DNA from: Bromus sterilis | Lineage: Eukaryota; Streptophyta; Magnoliopsida; Poales; Poaceae | Length of the DNA stretch: 64,000 nt | Assembly (NCBI GenBank): GCA_950022295.1 | Contig: OX465598.1 | Span: forward strand, 343,183,324 to 343,247,323 | Direction: 5' to 3' | Shown: piece after piece, positions 10,337 through 22,165 of the stretch | Layout of the letters: each line of letters starts with the position of its first letter | Numbering within the stretch: position 1 is the first letter of the stretch | Program-made: the position numbers and the translations under genes | The notes under the pieces: model-generated | Database searches by the model: none | The model's input: only the letters and a program-made list of their open reading frames with translations | Told to the model about the DNA's origin: nothing

Positions 10337-13300
10337 ATGGCTCGCGTTTCCACCTTCCCTATTAAAATTGAATAAGCTGTTAAATATCTGGTTAAAACTT
10401 TACGGTTGGTAACGTAATGCGAGGATTGTCCTCAAGAGTGCCGAGAAGGATTTTGTCCTATCGCATGCTTTCGGTGTCCTCCCGCTAATGCTATGGATGA
10501 TGTGACTCTCGCCCTTCGATCCAAAAGCTAGAATTCTATTGTGGTCAAGTACAATACGTTTGCTTCCATAAGACCCGAACTTCACAAGTTTGGGATAGTT
10601 ATGTAATATTCATGGAACTGAAAATTGTTTTCAGATACATACAAAGGCTAAAAGATATGAGATATCCAAAGCAATATTTGTTTGCAAAGTATTAGTAAAG
10701 TGTTTACTGGGCATTTGACTGATAAGAGAGGGATCTAGAAGAACGCCTGTCATATGATGAAGGTGAATAAAACAAACAACTTAAAGAGAAATGAAATGTC
10801 CAAAGGGTGTTAGTATGACTCACACGCCTAGGAAGTCCGGGGCTAACGCCACTCTTAAAGTTGGGTGCTTCTTCTGAGAGTAGGAGAAATATATTTAAAG
10901 TTAAACTGTTAAAAGTATAAGGGCAAAAAGAAAGAAGACTGGAATGTCCAGCTCATGTATAAAAGTCATGAAAGTTATTGATGTATGGAAGGCTGGTCAA
11001 AAATAAATAGTTCTTGGGAATTGTGATTAAACAGTTAGTCCATAATTCTTGGGTATTATGATTAAAAGTTGATCACAGGAATACCCGCTCGATTGCATTC
11101 TGTTGCAACTCGATGCAAGAACCACTACGACCTAAAAGACTTGCCAGTAATGAGGTTTAGATACGCGCTGGGAACATAGTAAAAGTTACTATACCTTCCA
11201 TCGGTGTATCACCATCTGTATTTATTTTCATAATTCGTTTTAGAGTTTTATACACTCTAGCCCATTGCATAAAGTATGTTGCAAGAAGGTTGTTCATAAA
11301 AGAACAATTGTTGTTTAGTATTATGAATAACATAAAGGGCCATGCTTCCATCGGGGATGGGATGTATGTTACGAATATTGATGGTAATATGATACATCCA
11401 TAACAATGACGCTAAATGTCGAAAGACTAAAAGAATACCACATATGTGTGGCACTGCATTTGGTCACATTGGAGAAACCCGCATGGAGAAATTCCATAAT
11501 GATGGATTTTGAAGTCATTTGATTATGAATCATCTCACACTTGCAACTTTCGTCCGAAAAGTTAAGTGACTGAAATACCGTTCACAGGCCATGAGGAACG
11601 AACAACAAACTTATTGGTGATCATACATTTGATGTGTGTAGTCCGATAAATGTTGTTAGTAGTGGATTTATCTATCTTCAGAAAAGACTCAAGTAGATAT
11701 ATGGATATTTACTTGATGAGACGTAAGTCTGGATCTTTTGAAATCATTCGAAAGGTTTTCAAAAATGAAGTGAAAGTTATTGTGACAAGAAAATTATGTT
11801 TCTACAATTCGATTGCAGAAAGGAATTTTTGAGTTACAAGTTTAGCCAATGTCTGATGAGTTGTGAAAAGGGTTTTCATAACTTGCACCTCCCGGAACAC
11901 CACTGCAAGTGGAATGTCCTTGAAGATGTAATCAAACCATTTATGACATGGTAAGATCAAAGATGACATAAATCAATTTGCCATTATCCCTTTTAATGTA
12001 ATGCTTTAGAGACTGCGGCTTTTACACTGAAAGGAGCGCCATCAGGTCTGTTGAAATGACGCCATGGTATGGTACGCCCAACCATGTTTTATCTTTTCTT
12101 AACATTTGGAATATGGGGATTGTGTAAACTGTTTACAAACCTATTCCAAATCAGACAAGTGCTACTTTGTAGGTTATCCCAAATTATTGGGAATTCCTCC
12201 ACCACTATACCGAGGCAAAAGGTTTTGCCACAAAGAACGGTATGCTTTTAAAGAGAATGGTTCTTGCAAAAAGGTGAGTGGGAGGACAGTGCAACTCTAC
12301 GAGATAACAGTATCTTCGTCATCAGATCAAAGGAAAGGAACCTTGGAAGTGATTCCAGAGTTTCCTACTGCAACTGATACGGAAGCCTCTACATGAGATG
12401 TATGGACTTCGGTCAAACTTGCAACTGAGCCACGTAGGCAAAACTCGTGCAAACCTCTCAGGTGCGCAAAGGAGATATTGTTGTTAGACAACAGCATACC
12501 TACGATAATCAAGGAAGCGATGATGGGCCCTGACTCCGGAATTGGCTAAATGCCAATACAAATCCGAGATAGTTTCCATATACGTAATTCAAGATTGTAT
12601 CTTGATGGACCATTCGGAAGACTTAGAGTCTAACGAATATTAATGGAACTATAAACTGATACGGATAAAAATGTTTTATCCATAAAGCTCGACTTGTTGC
12701 TTATAACAATTTCAAGGAATTAACTACGGCGAGATTTTCTCTCCGTAGCGATGCTTAAAGTCGGTTCGGGTTAAACTAGATATTAATACGTATTTCATTC
12801 ATGAGATATGAAACATGGATGACAAAAGGATTTCCATGAGATGGAAATACTGCCTTGGAGATACAGTCCAAGGTATTTTGTCAGTCCAGAGGATGCTAGT
12901 AAGTATGCAAACTTCAGAGTTCCTGCGATGGACAAAAGAGAGCATAATGGAGTTGGAATCTTCATTTTTGATGAAATAGTCAAAAGAGTTTGATTTCATC
13001 AATGGATGACGAAGATGCTTGTGATTGCAAGAAAGTAAGTGGGAGCATAATAATATTTCTAAAAACCTTGTGTGTGCTTGACACATTGTTAATTGGAAAT
13101 AATATAAATTTCTTGACATGAATTAGGACTTCATTGAAAATAGTTTTTTGATGAAGTGCTTGGTCTAAGTAGCCTTGATATTAGGCATAATTATCTAAGA
13201 GATAGAATTGCCTAATAGGGCTAAGCCAAAATACATGCTGACAAGATGCCAAAACAATTTAGCATTAAAAACGACAAGGAGTGATTCTTGCCAAAGTCAC

Positions 13301-13830
13301 ATGGAAAGAGTTTTTGCAAGACTCAGTGTCCCAAAACACTGATGAGCAAATTACATAATGGAGATTCCACACACCTTCGTGTTGGGATTAATCATGTATT
13401 CCATGGTATGTAAAACAACCAGATATGTCCAATACTCCAAAGTTGTTGCGAGTATAGATACCAAAGTGATCAAAGTACTGATCATGGGACAAAAGTGAAA
13501 AATGTCATTGAGTACTAAAGTAGCACTGATGACATGTTTTCTCGCAAGAAGAGATTATGAAGTGCTTGTTGTAAGTAATTACATCAATGCTCCATGCGAT
13601 TTTCGATCTAAGTTAAGGGTTTTTGTGTGATACACGATATAGTGGCACAGTAAGTTGGAATTGTTCCAAACAGGTTACTGTGGCAAATTCTATAACAAAG
13701 GCTGAGTATGATGACGCTTTAGAAGCGACAAAGAAGATGTTGAATCATATAGTTCATTCATGAACTTAGTATGGTTCCAAGATGGCTTTGGTCAATGGAA
13801 CACTATTGAAGATAGTTGCTCCATAGCTCA
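10337..13830 (+). pseudogene. Degenerate Copia gag-pol remains
   Basis: Recognisable pieces occur in the normal Copia order but in many frames. MARVSTFP at 10337 is a gag start. CACTGCATTTGGTCACATTGG near 11452-11471 is a relic of the pre-integrase motif. SDKCYFVGYPK near 12145 is the region after the integrase core. KARLVAY near 12688 followed by TARFSLRSDA is a relic of the RT amino end. ITKAEYDDALEATKK near 13698 is a relic of the RNase H end. Stops and indels occur throughout, so no protein can be made. The extent of decay is out of proportion to the near-identical LTRs. Confidence 0.75.
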
Positions 13831-14059
13831 GTCTGAGGAATCAAGGTTCGACCAGTGATTCACATATATACAAAGCCGAGTCCACACAAAATATGAATTT
13901 TGTGAAAGCGTGAAAACGCGAGGATATTCAAAGATACAGACGGAGCTAAAGTTGTCAGATCCGTTGGACATCAGGCTATACCACAAGCGGAGCATATTTT
14001 ACACCAGTATGCCATAGGTGTAAAGTGCATTAGCATTGACTAGATTATTGACTCTAGTG

Positions 14060-14071
14060 CAAGTGGGAGTC
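14060..14071 (+). other. Polypurine tract of the young Copia element
   Basis: CAAGTGGGAGTC directly before the second LTR. AAGTGGGAG is the usual plus-strand priming tract in Angela/BARE-type elements. Confidence 0.85.
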
Positions 14072-16105
14072 TGTAGGAGATATGCCCTAGAGGCAATAAT
14101 AAATGTTATTATTTATCTCCATGTTTGTAATTATGTTTATATTCCATGCTATAACTGCAATGGTTCTCGAGTCTGCAATAACCACGAGGCTCGGAGGAAG
14201 ACTCATATGCACGTGTGGAATAATAAACGGATAAAATATATATTCCTAGTCTCGCCTCTAAGACTAGCTCAAGTGTTGCATGATGGTTCTGTTTTCCTGA
14301 TCATGGGCATTACTATGCCGGCAACTTTGAGGGCACAATGTTAGAAGAACATTTGTGTTGAATCGACCCAGATTGATGTTATGCTATCAGATACATTCGT
14401 CACCAGTTAATGGATTATAACACAGAGAAAGTTGAGCGTTTGCATAATTCCTTAGACCATGAGAGTATCGAGTTCCTTCGTACTTGCTTCGTGAACTTTG
14501 GGGTTTGTTAAACGTCATTTGTAAAAGGGTGGCTATTACGGCGGCTTACGGGTTCACGGAAAAGTATGACCAGGAACTAGGTAGCTCAAGATTGGGATTT
14601 GCTCCTCCGTCGATGGAGAGATATTCTTCGGGCCCTCTCGGTGTTATAGTATCCACCATCGTCTGGCCAGACACAGTGTGATTTGATCACAAGCCGGAAC
14701 ACGGGAACGAGAAAAGAGAACAATACCGGAAACGAGGTAACTGGCATAGTGGACAAGTTGTTGATTCACGGGGATGCCGACAAGTCTCACCTCGGGCGTT
14801 TGTAACATATCGCGAAGCAACAGGAATAGCACACGGCAACTGGAGGTTCACTCGAATATTTATTCGTGTGGGTATAGGGGTCAATATGGGTGTCCACGGC
14901 TCCGATGTTGATCATTGATCGGAAAGCGTTCTGGGTCATGTCTATACTTCACCGAACCTATAGGGTCACACGCTTAAGGGTCATCTATCTGTTGAATACT
15001 AGACAGGGAGTTTGAGAGAAAGTCACCGAAAAGGTTTCGGAGAAAACGGAAAAGTTCTGGAGAGAGAACACCGGAATAGTTTCGGTAAAACCGAAAAGTT
15101 GTTTCGGAGTAAACCACTAAGCCGAAAAGGTTTCGGTAAGCACCTGGTACTTTTGGAGGGTGCCAGAATTGTTCTGGTAACTTCTGGAATTTTTCTGGAG
15201 AAAAGAATAAAATATTTTTTTTCGGAAATATTTCGGAGCTGCCGGAAATGTTCGGGAGCTGCCGGAAATGCTTAGGTTGCTTTTCGCAGATGAAAATCAC
15301 TAATCCGAAATTGTTTCGGAACGCGCCCAAAATCATTTTAGTGGGTATTGGAATTATTCTAAGACCCACAGAAATATTTTTGGATTTTTCGGACGCGAAA
15401 AAGTGGTGTCATGAATAGTAAAAAGTAGTACTTGAGATATTTTTGGAAAGCCTTCTAGAAGGACTTGGGAGCCAAGAAAGCCCCCTTGGGTTTCCTATAA
15501 ATAGAGGTGTGAGGGCAGCCCCATATCCTTGATCCAAGCTCTCCCTTGAGTTCAATACACAAGCCATGCATGATCTGACATTCTCTCTCCCTCCCCGCGA
15601 AATAGTTTCGTAGAGCTGAAAGGCTGTCTGGGTTCCGGCAGGAACCAGTTCTGGACGGCGAAGCCCTGCCGGATAGCTGACACCGTATGTGTGCAACCCC
15701 GTAGAGAGGTCGTAGTTTCGATCTTTTGGCCGAGGGGATGTTCGAGGGTCCTCCCGAAGGGCTGTCCAAATTATCGTTCGAGTTTCAAGGGTCCTCCCGA
15801 AGGGCTGTCCGAGTTACCGATCGAGTTTCGAGGGGCCTCCCAAAGGGCTGTCCGTCACATCGTCCGAGGGACTGTCCGACCGCCTCCCTGAGCGCTGTCC
15901 GAGGAGCAGACGAGGGAATACATTCTCGCGGTTGGGAGGTTGTAAATCCTAGCTGCGGGGATCTGCACCGACGATCTACATCGACTCTACTTCCGCTGCG
16001 CTACGAGTCGGTAACGATCAGATCAAAACCTTGTATGCAGTCTCCATAGTGGTCCTGGGCTGTTCGTAGTGCGGAAATTTTTGTTTTCTGCCGCGTTCCC
16101 CTACA
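14072..16105 (+). repeat. 3' LTR of the young Copia element
   Basis: 2034 bp, TGTAGG to CTACA, nearly identical to 6926-8963. TATAAATAG is at about 15496-15504. The downstream target duplication TGGAA is intact at 16106-16110. Confidence 0.93.
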
Positions 16106-16151
16106 TGGAACAATGGAGCTAATAACAATGGAACAATTGTTCCCCTACATG
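16106..16151. other. Scrambled junction between Copia A remnant and CACTA-1
   Basis: After the TGGAA duplication a few bases of Copia A continue (CAATGGAG). The junction then holds a second copy of ATGGAACAAT (16128-16137, first at 16105-16114) and of GTTCCCCTACATG (16139-16151, first at 16095-16107). These are copies of the adjoining LTR end and flank in a new order, with a GGAACAATTGTTCC palindrome. No CACTA terminal inverted repeat is present. This looks like templated filler from DNA break repair. Confidence 0.65.
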
Positions 16152-16376
16152 TTTAGTGGCGCATTAGGGATGCGCCACTAACTACAAGCCACTAATAAGG
16201 GCTTAGTGGTGGCGCATTCTAGATGCGCCACCCCTAAGGCCCTTAGGCGTGGCGCATCTCAGAATGCGCCACCTCTAAGCTCTTAGGGGTGGCGCATTCT
16301 GGTATGCGCCACGCCTAAGGGCCTTAGGGGTGGCGCATTCACAGTGCGCCACTAAATCCTGAAAAAATGCGCCACT
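16152..16376. repeat. CACTA-1 subterminal palindrome array (3' end)
   Basis: Six or so units of the form GTGGCGCAT-short spacer-ATGCGCCAC, separated by CCTAAG..CTTAGG. Subterminal repeats of CACTA elements are the binding sites of the TNPA-type protein in the En/Spm model; here each unit is itself a hairpin. Confidence 0.85.
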
Positions 16377-16896
16377 AAAGAATTACAGAAAACAAAAAAA
16401 AGAATTACAGAAAAGAATAAAATCATTACAGATATTTTTATTATATTACAGAAATGCAAAATACAATATAACAATGAGGCCAACAATTATTGATACAAAA
16501 GAATTGCATTATAATTCTTATTACAAAGATTTACAAAGGTTTAGAGGCCAACAAGATTCACAAGATTACATCCATCACAAAATTACAATGAGTCCAAAAT
16601 TATTGAAAACCGAAAGCTACTTTCGTCATCATATCTTGTTTGCTCTTCAACCTGCACAAAACAAAGCTTTAGAGGTCACATCCATATGAATCATACCAAA
16701 GGAGAACAAAGCAATCTAGCATCTATTCTTATCAACAACTTAAATCAAGTCGATCAATGGCGAGAAGCATGCACATATGCATAAAAATGCATATGCAGTG
16801 ACCTTTATACACAAAGAGCACCAAGAGTATTTGACACTACCATCTACTACACAAAGAGTACATCCAAATTACATCCAAATTACACAAAGAGTACAT
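16377..16896. other. Non-coding 3' region of CACTA-1
   Basis: AT-rich sequence with repeated GAATTACAGAAAA and TTACACAAAGAGTACAT words between the array and the second gene. On the minus strand this would be the 3' untranslated part of that gene. No gene is seen. Confidence 0.55.
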
Positions 16897-19800
16897 TCAA
16901 TTGTTCTGACTCGGCTCGGGGAATGGGCGGCATCCTTCTTTCGTCATGAAAGGCCTTGTGTCACGCAGGGCCTTTAGGCGGACTTCTATCTCCCCATTGG
17001 ATGGTGCAATGTTCGAGTGGAAGATCGACCCCCTCATTTGTACTTCATGACAGATGATAGTCGCCATCTGCGCTTGGATGTGAAAGAACTCCTCCTTCAG
17101 ATTTGCATCGGCGATTTCCGCCTTCCTTTCGGCCCACGCTCTGAGATGACTTGGCAGCGTAAGGTTGCATTGTTCCTGTACAATCGCCCTCATGTGATGA
17201 AGGGCGTAGTACGCATCCCTCACACTGCCAGCCGGCTGCTTGACGCACGGGAACTGCGTTACGTGGTTGAACACGTTCACGCCAGGCTGATTTTCCTGAA
17301 CTTGTGCTTCATGATCTTGCCTCCGGCTTTTATGTAGCCGACGCGAGCATCATCCAAAACTCTCATGATATACTTGTAATCTTTCCTCTTCACACTCCCC
17401 GAGTCTAAATACACGGCATGAGAGTATTGCGGTGAAAAGCAGATGAGCACGCAGTCTTGATCCTCACTGCATAATTAAAACAATCCAAAAGGAATGTTGG
17501 AAGAGGACAATGGAAAGCTAAGAAAGCATATATGCTACGGAGGCGAGCGAATGACTTACTTGGGAGAGTAGGTCATAAGAAATGAATCCTTGTCGGCATT
17601 CCGTAGCATAAAGTCTGTGATGTACCCCGCCGCGAGAGTCGCGTCCCCATCGTCCATCAAGATGCTTTCACACATGTAGAAGGGGTCCAATATCGCGACG
17701 CTCGGGGTCTTATCTCTCCTGATACTCATAGAAAGGCTGAGAGAGAACAGACGGATAAGGCTATGGTCCAGCCGCTTGAGATGGTACAAATTAAAGATCT
17801 CCGAAAATCGCAGGATTATCATATCCGCGGGGATAGTGTTGATGAAGCCCATGTTGAGTGGCACCTTGGCCATGAAAACCGGGTACGAGGGATTCTCTTC
17901 TCGAAGAAGAATCTTCTCTAATGCCATAATACTATGATGCACACTCTGCATATCCGAAGTTGCAAGGTCCATCATGTCCTTAGGTAGCATCGCCCTACCA
18001 GCCACATGGATTTCAAACGAGAGATCCTTGGGTCTTGGTGGCCCGTCCTGAGCCCGGATCGACATCGAAGGTTGGCTACTCGAAGTGATGCTCTTCTTTC
18101 TTTTCCGTCCCTTCTTCTTTTCTGATTTTGAGCAGTCACCAACCTTTATCTGCTCAGTGGCCGCCTTATGGAGTGTGGACGGGCTGAGAATAGATCTCCT
18201 TGTGGCATCTGCTTGAGGCTCGGTGAAGGCGCAAGCTGCTGGAGACATGTCCTGAGAAGCAGCGAAGAGACGCGTGGAGCAAGTAGGCTTCGCCCCAGGA
18301 TCAGCTGGACCGCGAGCTTCCTCGTCATGCTGATAGGCTCCTTCAGCAAGAGGCATGAATAAGTCATCAGCATCATACAAAGTATTTATGAACTGGTCGG
18401 CGCTGATATCATCATCAAGATCATCGTTTTCTTGTTGTGCGCCGATGGGATCATGTGGCGCCGACACGATGACTAGCGGTGTTGTCCTAGGTGTGGTGCC
18501 CCTTTCCCCCGTCATTAAACGCATTTGGCTCTTCGGCCATAGGCATATTTGGTTGAAACAGTCACTGAGGACTGCCGGCTCGTCCTCATCGTATCCGGAG
18601 GGTTGAATGGGAGGTTCAACTCTCTCGTAGCCCGAAATCACGAGAGAGATTTGAACCCTATGCATCTCCGGTGCCATCGGCATATTGTGCATGATTCGAT
18701 TTTGTGGTTGAATGATTTTACCTTTTCCAACATCCTTCAACTCGCCGTCCACGACTTGTAATAGAATGCATGGAGTGTCCTCCTGCGAAAGAGATATATA
18801 TATGCATGTACGGCATCAGAGAGATTCCACTAAAAAAGGCAAGGAGATGAAGTCCTTGTTTGAGTTGCAGACGCTTATAGTTACCTTGAGGGCGTCGAGG
18901 TCGGCTAGTGAAGAGACCCCGCCGATGACGGGGGCATGAAAGAGACGGAGGGCGCGCTGCCTCCCGTGGCGTCGGTCGCCCTATTTGCGCTGCCGCCGGG
19001 TGCATTATTGTTATGCCCCGGTTGCTCGATCGTGGCTGGAGGAGTTACCATCACGTCCGGCGTCACCGCCGCGGTGTTGGCGGCCGGAGTCACCAATACG
19101 CCGGGAGTTGGTGCGGATGCCACCACTAAGGCCGGAGTCGGGACTGCAGGCGCCGCGGTGCCCGAGTTGCTGCCGACCATGCTGGGGACTGGTATGGGCC
19201 CTTGTCCACCACGCGCTTGCCAATTCGCGAGCGACTGCATCATATCTGGAAGGAGAGCGTTCATCGTCTTCGCCACTTCGTCTGGACAAGCTGCAGAAGC
19301 ATGTTCACCTTCTCCTCCAGTCCACGAACATAAGCGGCATCTTCTTCGGTCCTTCTCGCCTTGCGCCCCCTTGAACCGGACTGCTCCGCCGATTTTCCAT
19401 AATATTCGGACCAATTTAGGTCCGCACCAAAGCCGACCACACGGCCGGCTGACGATGGCTTCGCCGTCACGTCGTCAACCTACTTGACCTTGTTCAACGC
19501 CCTGTTAAAGGCGTTGTCCCACGGGCAGGCCGGCTTAACCGACGACTCCTGTGATGAGGCGATTTTCATTTCCGCTTGCTGCAAAATGAATGTGAAACGT
19601 TAAGAAATTGTGAACTTCACTCGAGAATTCAATCGACAAGGTCGCGTGGTAAACTACTTACCACGGCAGTCGTATACTCCTGAATCTTAGGATCGATAAT
19701 TATTTTCGAGGTTGCTTTGTCCTTATAGCTCCGGGCCCTCACAAAGAATTTAGTCTGCGGGTCATCTTTGTATTGCTGGAAGGGGTTAGGTATGCCCGCA

Positions 19801-20627
19801 ACGGCATACTCGGCATCCTCCTTGTCCCATTTAGGCTTGGAACTTTTGTAACCACCGGCTCCGAGACGGTGGTTACCTATGACCTGTGACCGCATGGCCT
19901 TGCCCTTTGCACTCGCGGCCTTGGCTTGCTCGGACTCACACCTAGCCTTGAAAAGGTTGTAGGTAGCTTCGTCGATCAACGACTCTTTCTCCTTGAGCTC
20001 CTCCCAGGTTTTGTTCTTTTCAAAAATTGCCCTCTTCACCCGGGTTTTCCAACTGGACAAGGCCTTGCTCATCTTCCTGAGGGCCCATGTGTTTACTTTG
20101 TTCCCTCTGAGTTTGGTGTTATCGTACGGCTCCGGAAACTTGTATCGTCCATGCAGCTTGTTGATAAGAAGATGACAATAATGAATATTCTCACGACTCC
20201 AGAGGTTAATCGTGGTGATCGGCACGGTGTTGCGGAGGATCGCCGCGACTTGACGGCCGTACCCTTCCGAAAAACGTTCGGGCTCTTTAGGAATCCCGAC
20301 GGCGGTCACAACAGTAAACTCTTTCCTGATGACGCCGACCTTGGTCGGTTTCCGATTCCTCTTCTTCGAATGGGTACCATCTGTGTTGGAGCCACCGGTC
20401 CCATCATCCTCGCCGATGTTCCTCTCGCCGTCTGTCGTACCGGCCTCCTCCTCTAGGTCATCATCCGATGAGTCGGACTCCGACTCTATCTCCTCCTCAT
20501 ACTCCTCCTCGCCCGGAGGTACTTCCTCTTCTCTCTGCTCCTCGACCTCCTCCTGGGAGTATTCCCAAAATTGCTTCCTTTTTTCTCCCGGCTGAGAAGA
20601 AGGACCGGCGTTGGCTCCCGTCGACAT
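16897..20627 (-). pseudogene. CACTA-1 gene 2: Ptta/En/Spm transposase-domain protein with ULP-like protease region (broken)
   Basis: Start ATG 20627 (MSTGANAGPSS). Four exons with GT..AG borders fit: 20627-19662, 19578-18885, 18782-17560 and 17466-16897. Exon 1 has an acidic segment, then the plant transposase (Ptta/En/Spm) region ending near HRLGAGGYKSSKPKWDKEDAE; this aligns with CACTA-2 gene 2. Exons 3-4 resemble the ULP1/C48 cysteine-protease region of CACTA proteins: VAILDPFY, then SHAVYLDSG with the candidate catalytic His and Asp, then KQPAGSV. After KQPAGSV, where a Cys is expected, RDAYY is read. Lesions: TAG at 19480-19482, a frameshift near 19290 and a frameshift near 17300. The role in the En/Spm model is DNA binding and regulation; the protease part is of unknown use. 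Confidence 0.78.
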
Positions 20628-20694
20628 GTTTGCACTAGTACAATATTAAGAAATGCAACTACTTAATTAATTAGCACAATAAATAAATGCAAAT

Positions 20695-20783
20695 ACTCTC
20701 ATGTTAAGAAAAATAGCAAAGGTCATGCACAAATTCACGTAAAAATTCGGCATGACCTTTGCTCTTTTTCTTAACATGAGAGT
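20695..20783. repeat. Near-perfect 34-bp hairpin 5' of CACTA-1 gene 2
   Basis: The left arm 20695-20728 and right arm 20750-20783 are complementary at 33 of 34 positions, with a 21-base loop. It lies between the conserved leader hairpin and the start codon of gene 2, and one arm is part of the leader (the GGTCATGC motif). It was probably formed by a recent inverted duplication. It is not present in the other three leaders. Confidence 0.88.
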
Positions 20784-20834
20784 GCCCCATTCTCAACCGA
20801 AACGGAAGTTAATCAACATTTCGGGAGAAAGGGG
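20741..20834 (-). promoter_or_regulatory. Conserved CACTA leader hairpin, copy C (before CACTA-1 gene 2)
   Basis: Minus strand, about 115-207 bases before ATG 20627. Outer stem 20825-20834 with 20785-20794 (minus CCCCTTTCTC and GAGAATGGGG, 9 of 10 paired). Inner stem CCGAAA and TTTCGG, loop TGTTGATTAACTTCCG. Downstream motif AAGGTCATGCCGAATTTTT. The same layout precedes the other three CACTA genes in this window. Confidence 0.75.
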
Positions 20835-21987
20835 ATAATAATTTGTACCTGCACAAAACAAATGCCTACATGTAGGCACAACAATGCACAAAAATAGATA
20901 TTCAAACAGTAGATATTCAAGAAATATATATATAGGTAAATTTCATATGGTAAACAATGCATTGCAAATTCTGTATACTTGCAAATGGATAAAAAATGAG
21001 CTTGACTAAAACAACGGACAAACACGATGAGATAAACATGATGAGATCATGTAACAATGGCACATCAAAATATAAAACTATCGAAGAACAGATTCTACAC
21101 TTTCTAGTTTCATCATTATGTTCATAAGAACAAATGCTTACCTACTGGTTTTTCTCCTCTCTCTTTTTTAATTTTTACTAAAGCATATTCCAACTTTCAA
21201 GCTTTGATGCATAAAAACAATAAGAGGTTCTCTGTCCAAGGGGAGGGGGGTCAATAACCTTAGTATAACTTTATAAGTGTTGTCTAATAGTGGTTCATAA
21301 GACAACCTATTTTGGATTTCAACATCAAATAATATGGAACCTTGTACAAGTTGTTAGGTGCAGATCTTAAACTAAATTCAGAAAATTCAGTTTCTTTGCA
21401 CAAGGGGATTTTTCACTACTATTCCACACAAACTACAATGATCCCAACAGCTAGCTTTCAAATGCTACCTTATCAAATCCTTGGCACAAACAGCAAAAGG
21501 TTGCATATCTCCCACAAGCCAAACAACAAAAAATCATGCATACACTTATAATTTCTACCAGATGAGGACATTGTGTCATCCTGATGAACTCCAAGAACAT
21601 GGGATTTTGTTGGGAGGCGGGCATGGCGGGGAGGAAGAAGGGGCGGTCGGGGGTGGGGAAGATACTGACCTAGGGAGCACGGCGGTCGGGGGCGCGGAGA
21701 GCTGCTGGTGAGGGGCGGCGTCGATGGGGCCCGGGCTCCCCCATGGTGGTGGCTCTGGTGGCGTCGAGGGAGGCTCCGGTGCCGGCGATGGGCGGCGTCG
21801 AGGGGCGGCGAGCGGCTCCTGTGGCGTCGAGCGGACCCTCCGTGGTGGTGTAGAGGAGCGGCTCCTCCGTGGTGGCGTCGAGGGGCGGCTCCGGCGTCGG
21901 CGGCGAGGACGGTGGCGGCTAGGGCTCGAGAGGGGATCGTGCTCGAATGGGTACTGTGACGAGCAAGGGGGAGGGGGCCGTGGAGGT
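20835..21987. other. Presumed promoter and 5' untranslated region of CACTA-1 gene 2
   Basis: 21600-21970 is very GC-rich and repetitive (GGCGTCGAGGGGCGGC, GTGGTGG words), like the GC-rich stretch at 58320-58390 in CACTA-2 that also follows the internal array. I read it as an untranslated first exon on the minus strand. The 217-codon open frame over it is a composition effect. 20835-21590 is AT-rich with no feature seen. Confidence 0.5.
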
Positions 21988-22165
21988 TAAGGCTTAGGGG
22001 TGGTGCATTTTGCCAGAATGCGCCACCAAGAGGTTCCTTATGCGTGGCGCATTCCGCCGAAATGCGCCACGCATAAGAAACCTCTTGGTGGCGCATTCTG
22101 GCAAAATGCGCCACCCCTAAGCACATTTAGTGGCGCATTTATGAAAGATGCGCCACCCCTAAGAG
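21988..22165. repeat. CACTA-1 internal palindrome array between the two genes
   Basis: Contains the same GTGGCGCATT..AATGCGCCAC units as the element ends, plus a larger palindrome: GGTGG..CATT and CCAAGAGGTTCCTTATGCG at 22009-22045 are mirrored at 22066-22110. Position: upstream of gene 2, behind the end of TNP2. Confidence 0.85.

Larger units (their letters stand above)
6926..16105 (+). mobile_element. Complete young Copia element (Maximus/Angela-like), without intact coding capacity
   Basis: A 9180-bp element with LTRs 6926-8963 and 14072-16105, initiator-tRNA-Met primer site, polypurine tract and a perfect 5-bp target duplication. By eye the LTRs differ at about 17 positions plus one 4-bp gap in 2034 bp. 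With the commonly used grass LTR rate of 1.3e-8 per site per year that is roughly 0.3 million years. In contrast the internal region has no frame longer than about 100 codons, although a collinear Copia gag-pol order is still recognisable. It therefore must have been copied with proteins supplied by another element. Confidence 0.93.

Noticed and set aside
16152..16376. Regular short palindromic repeats resembling a CRISPR array
   Set aside because: Units are CACTA subterminal repeats next to a transposase gene in a plant genome; spacers are not of uniform size and there are no cas genes.
21473..22126. 217-codon minus-strand open frame in CACTA-1
   Set aside because: It covers the internal palindrome array and a GC-rich untranslated stretch; His/Arg/Pro-rich low-complexity translation without similarity in CACTA-2.
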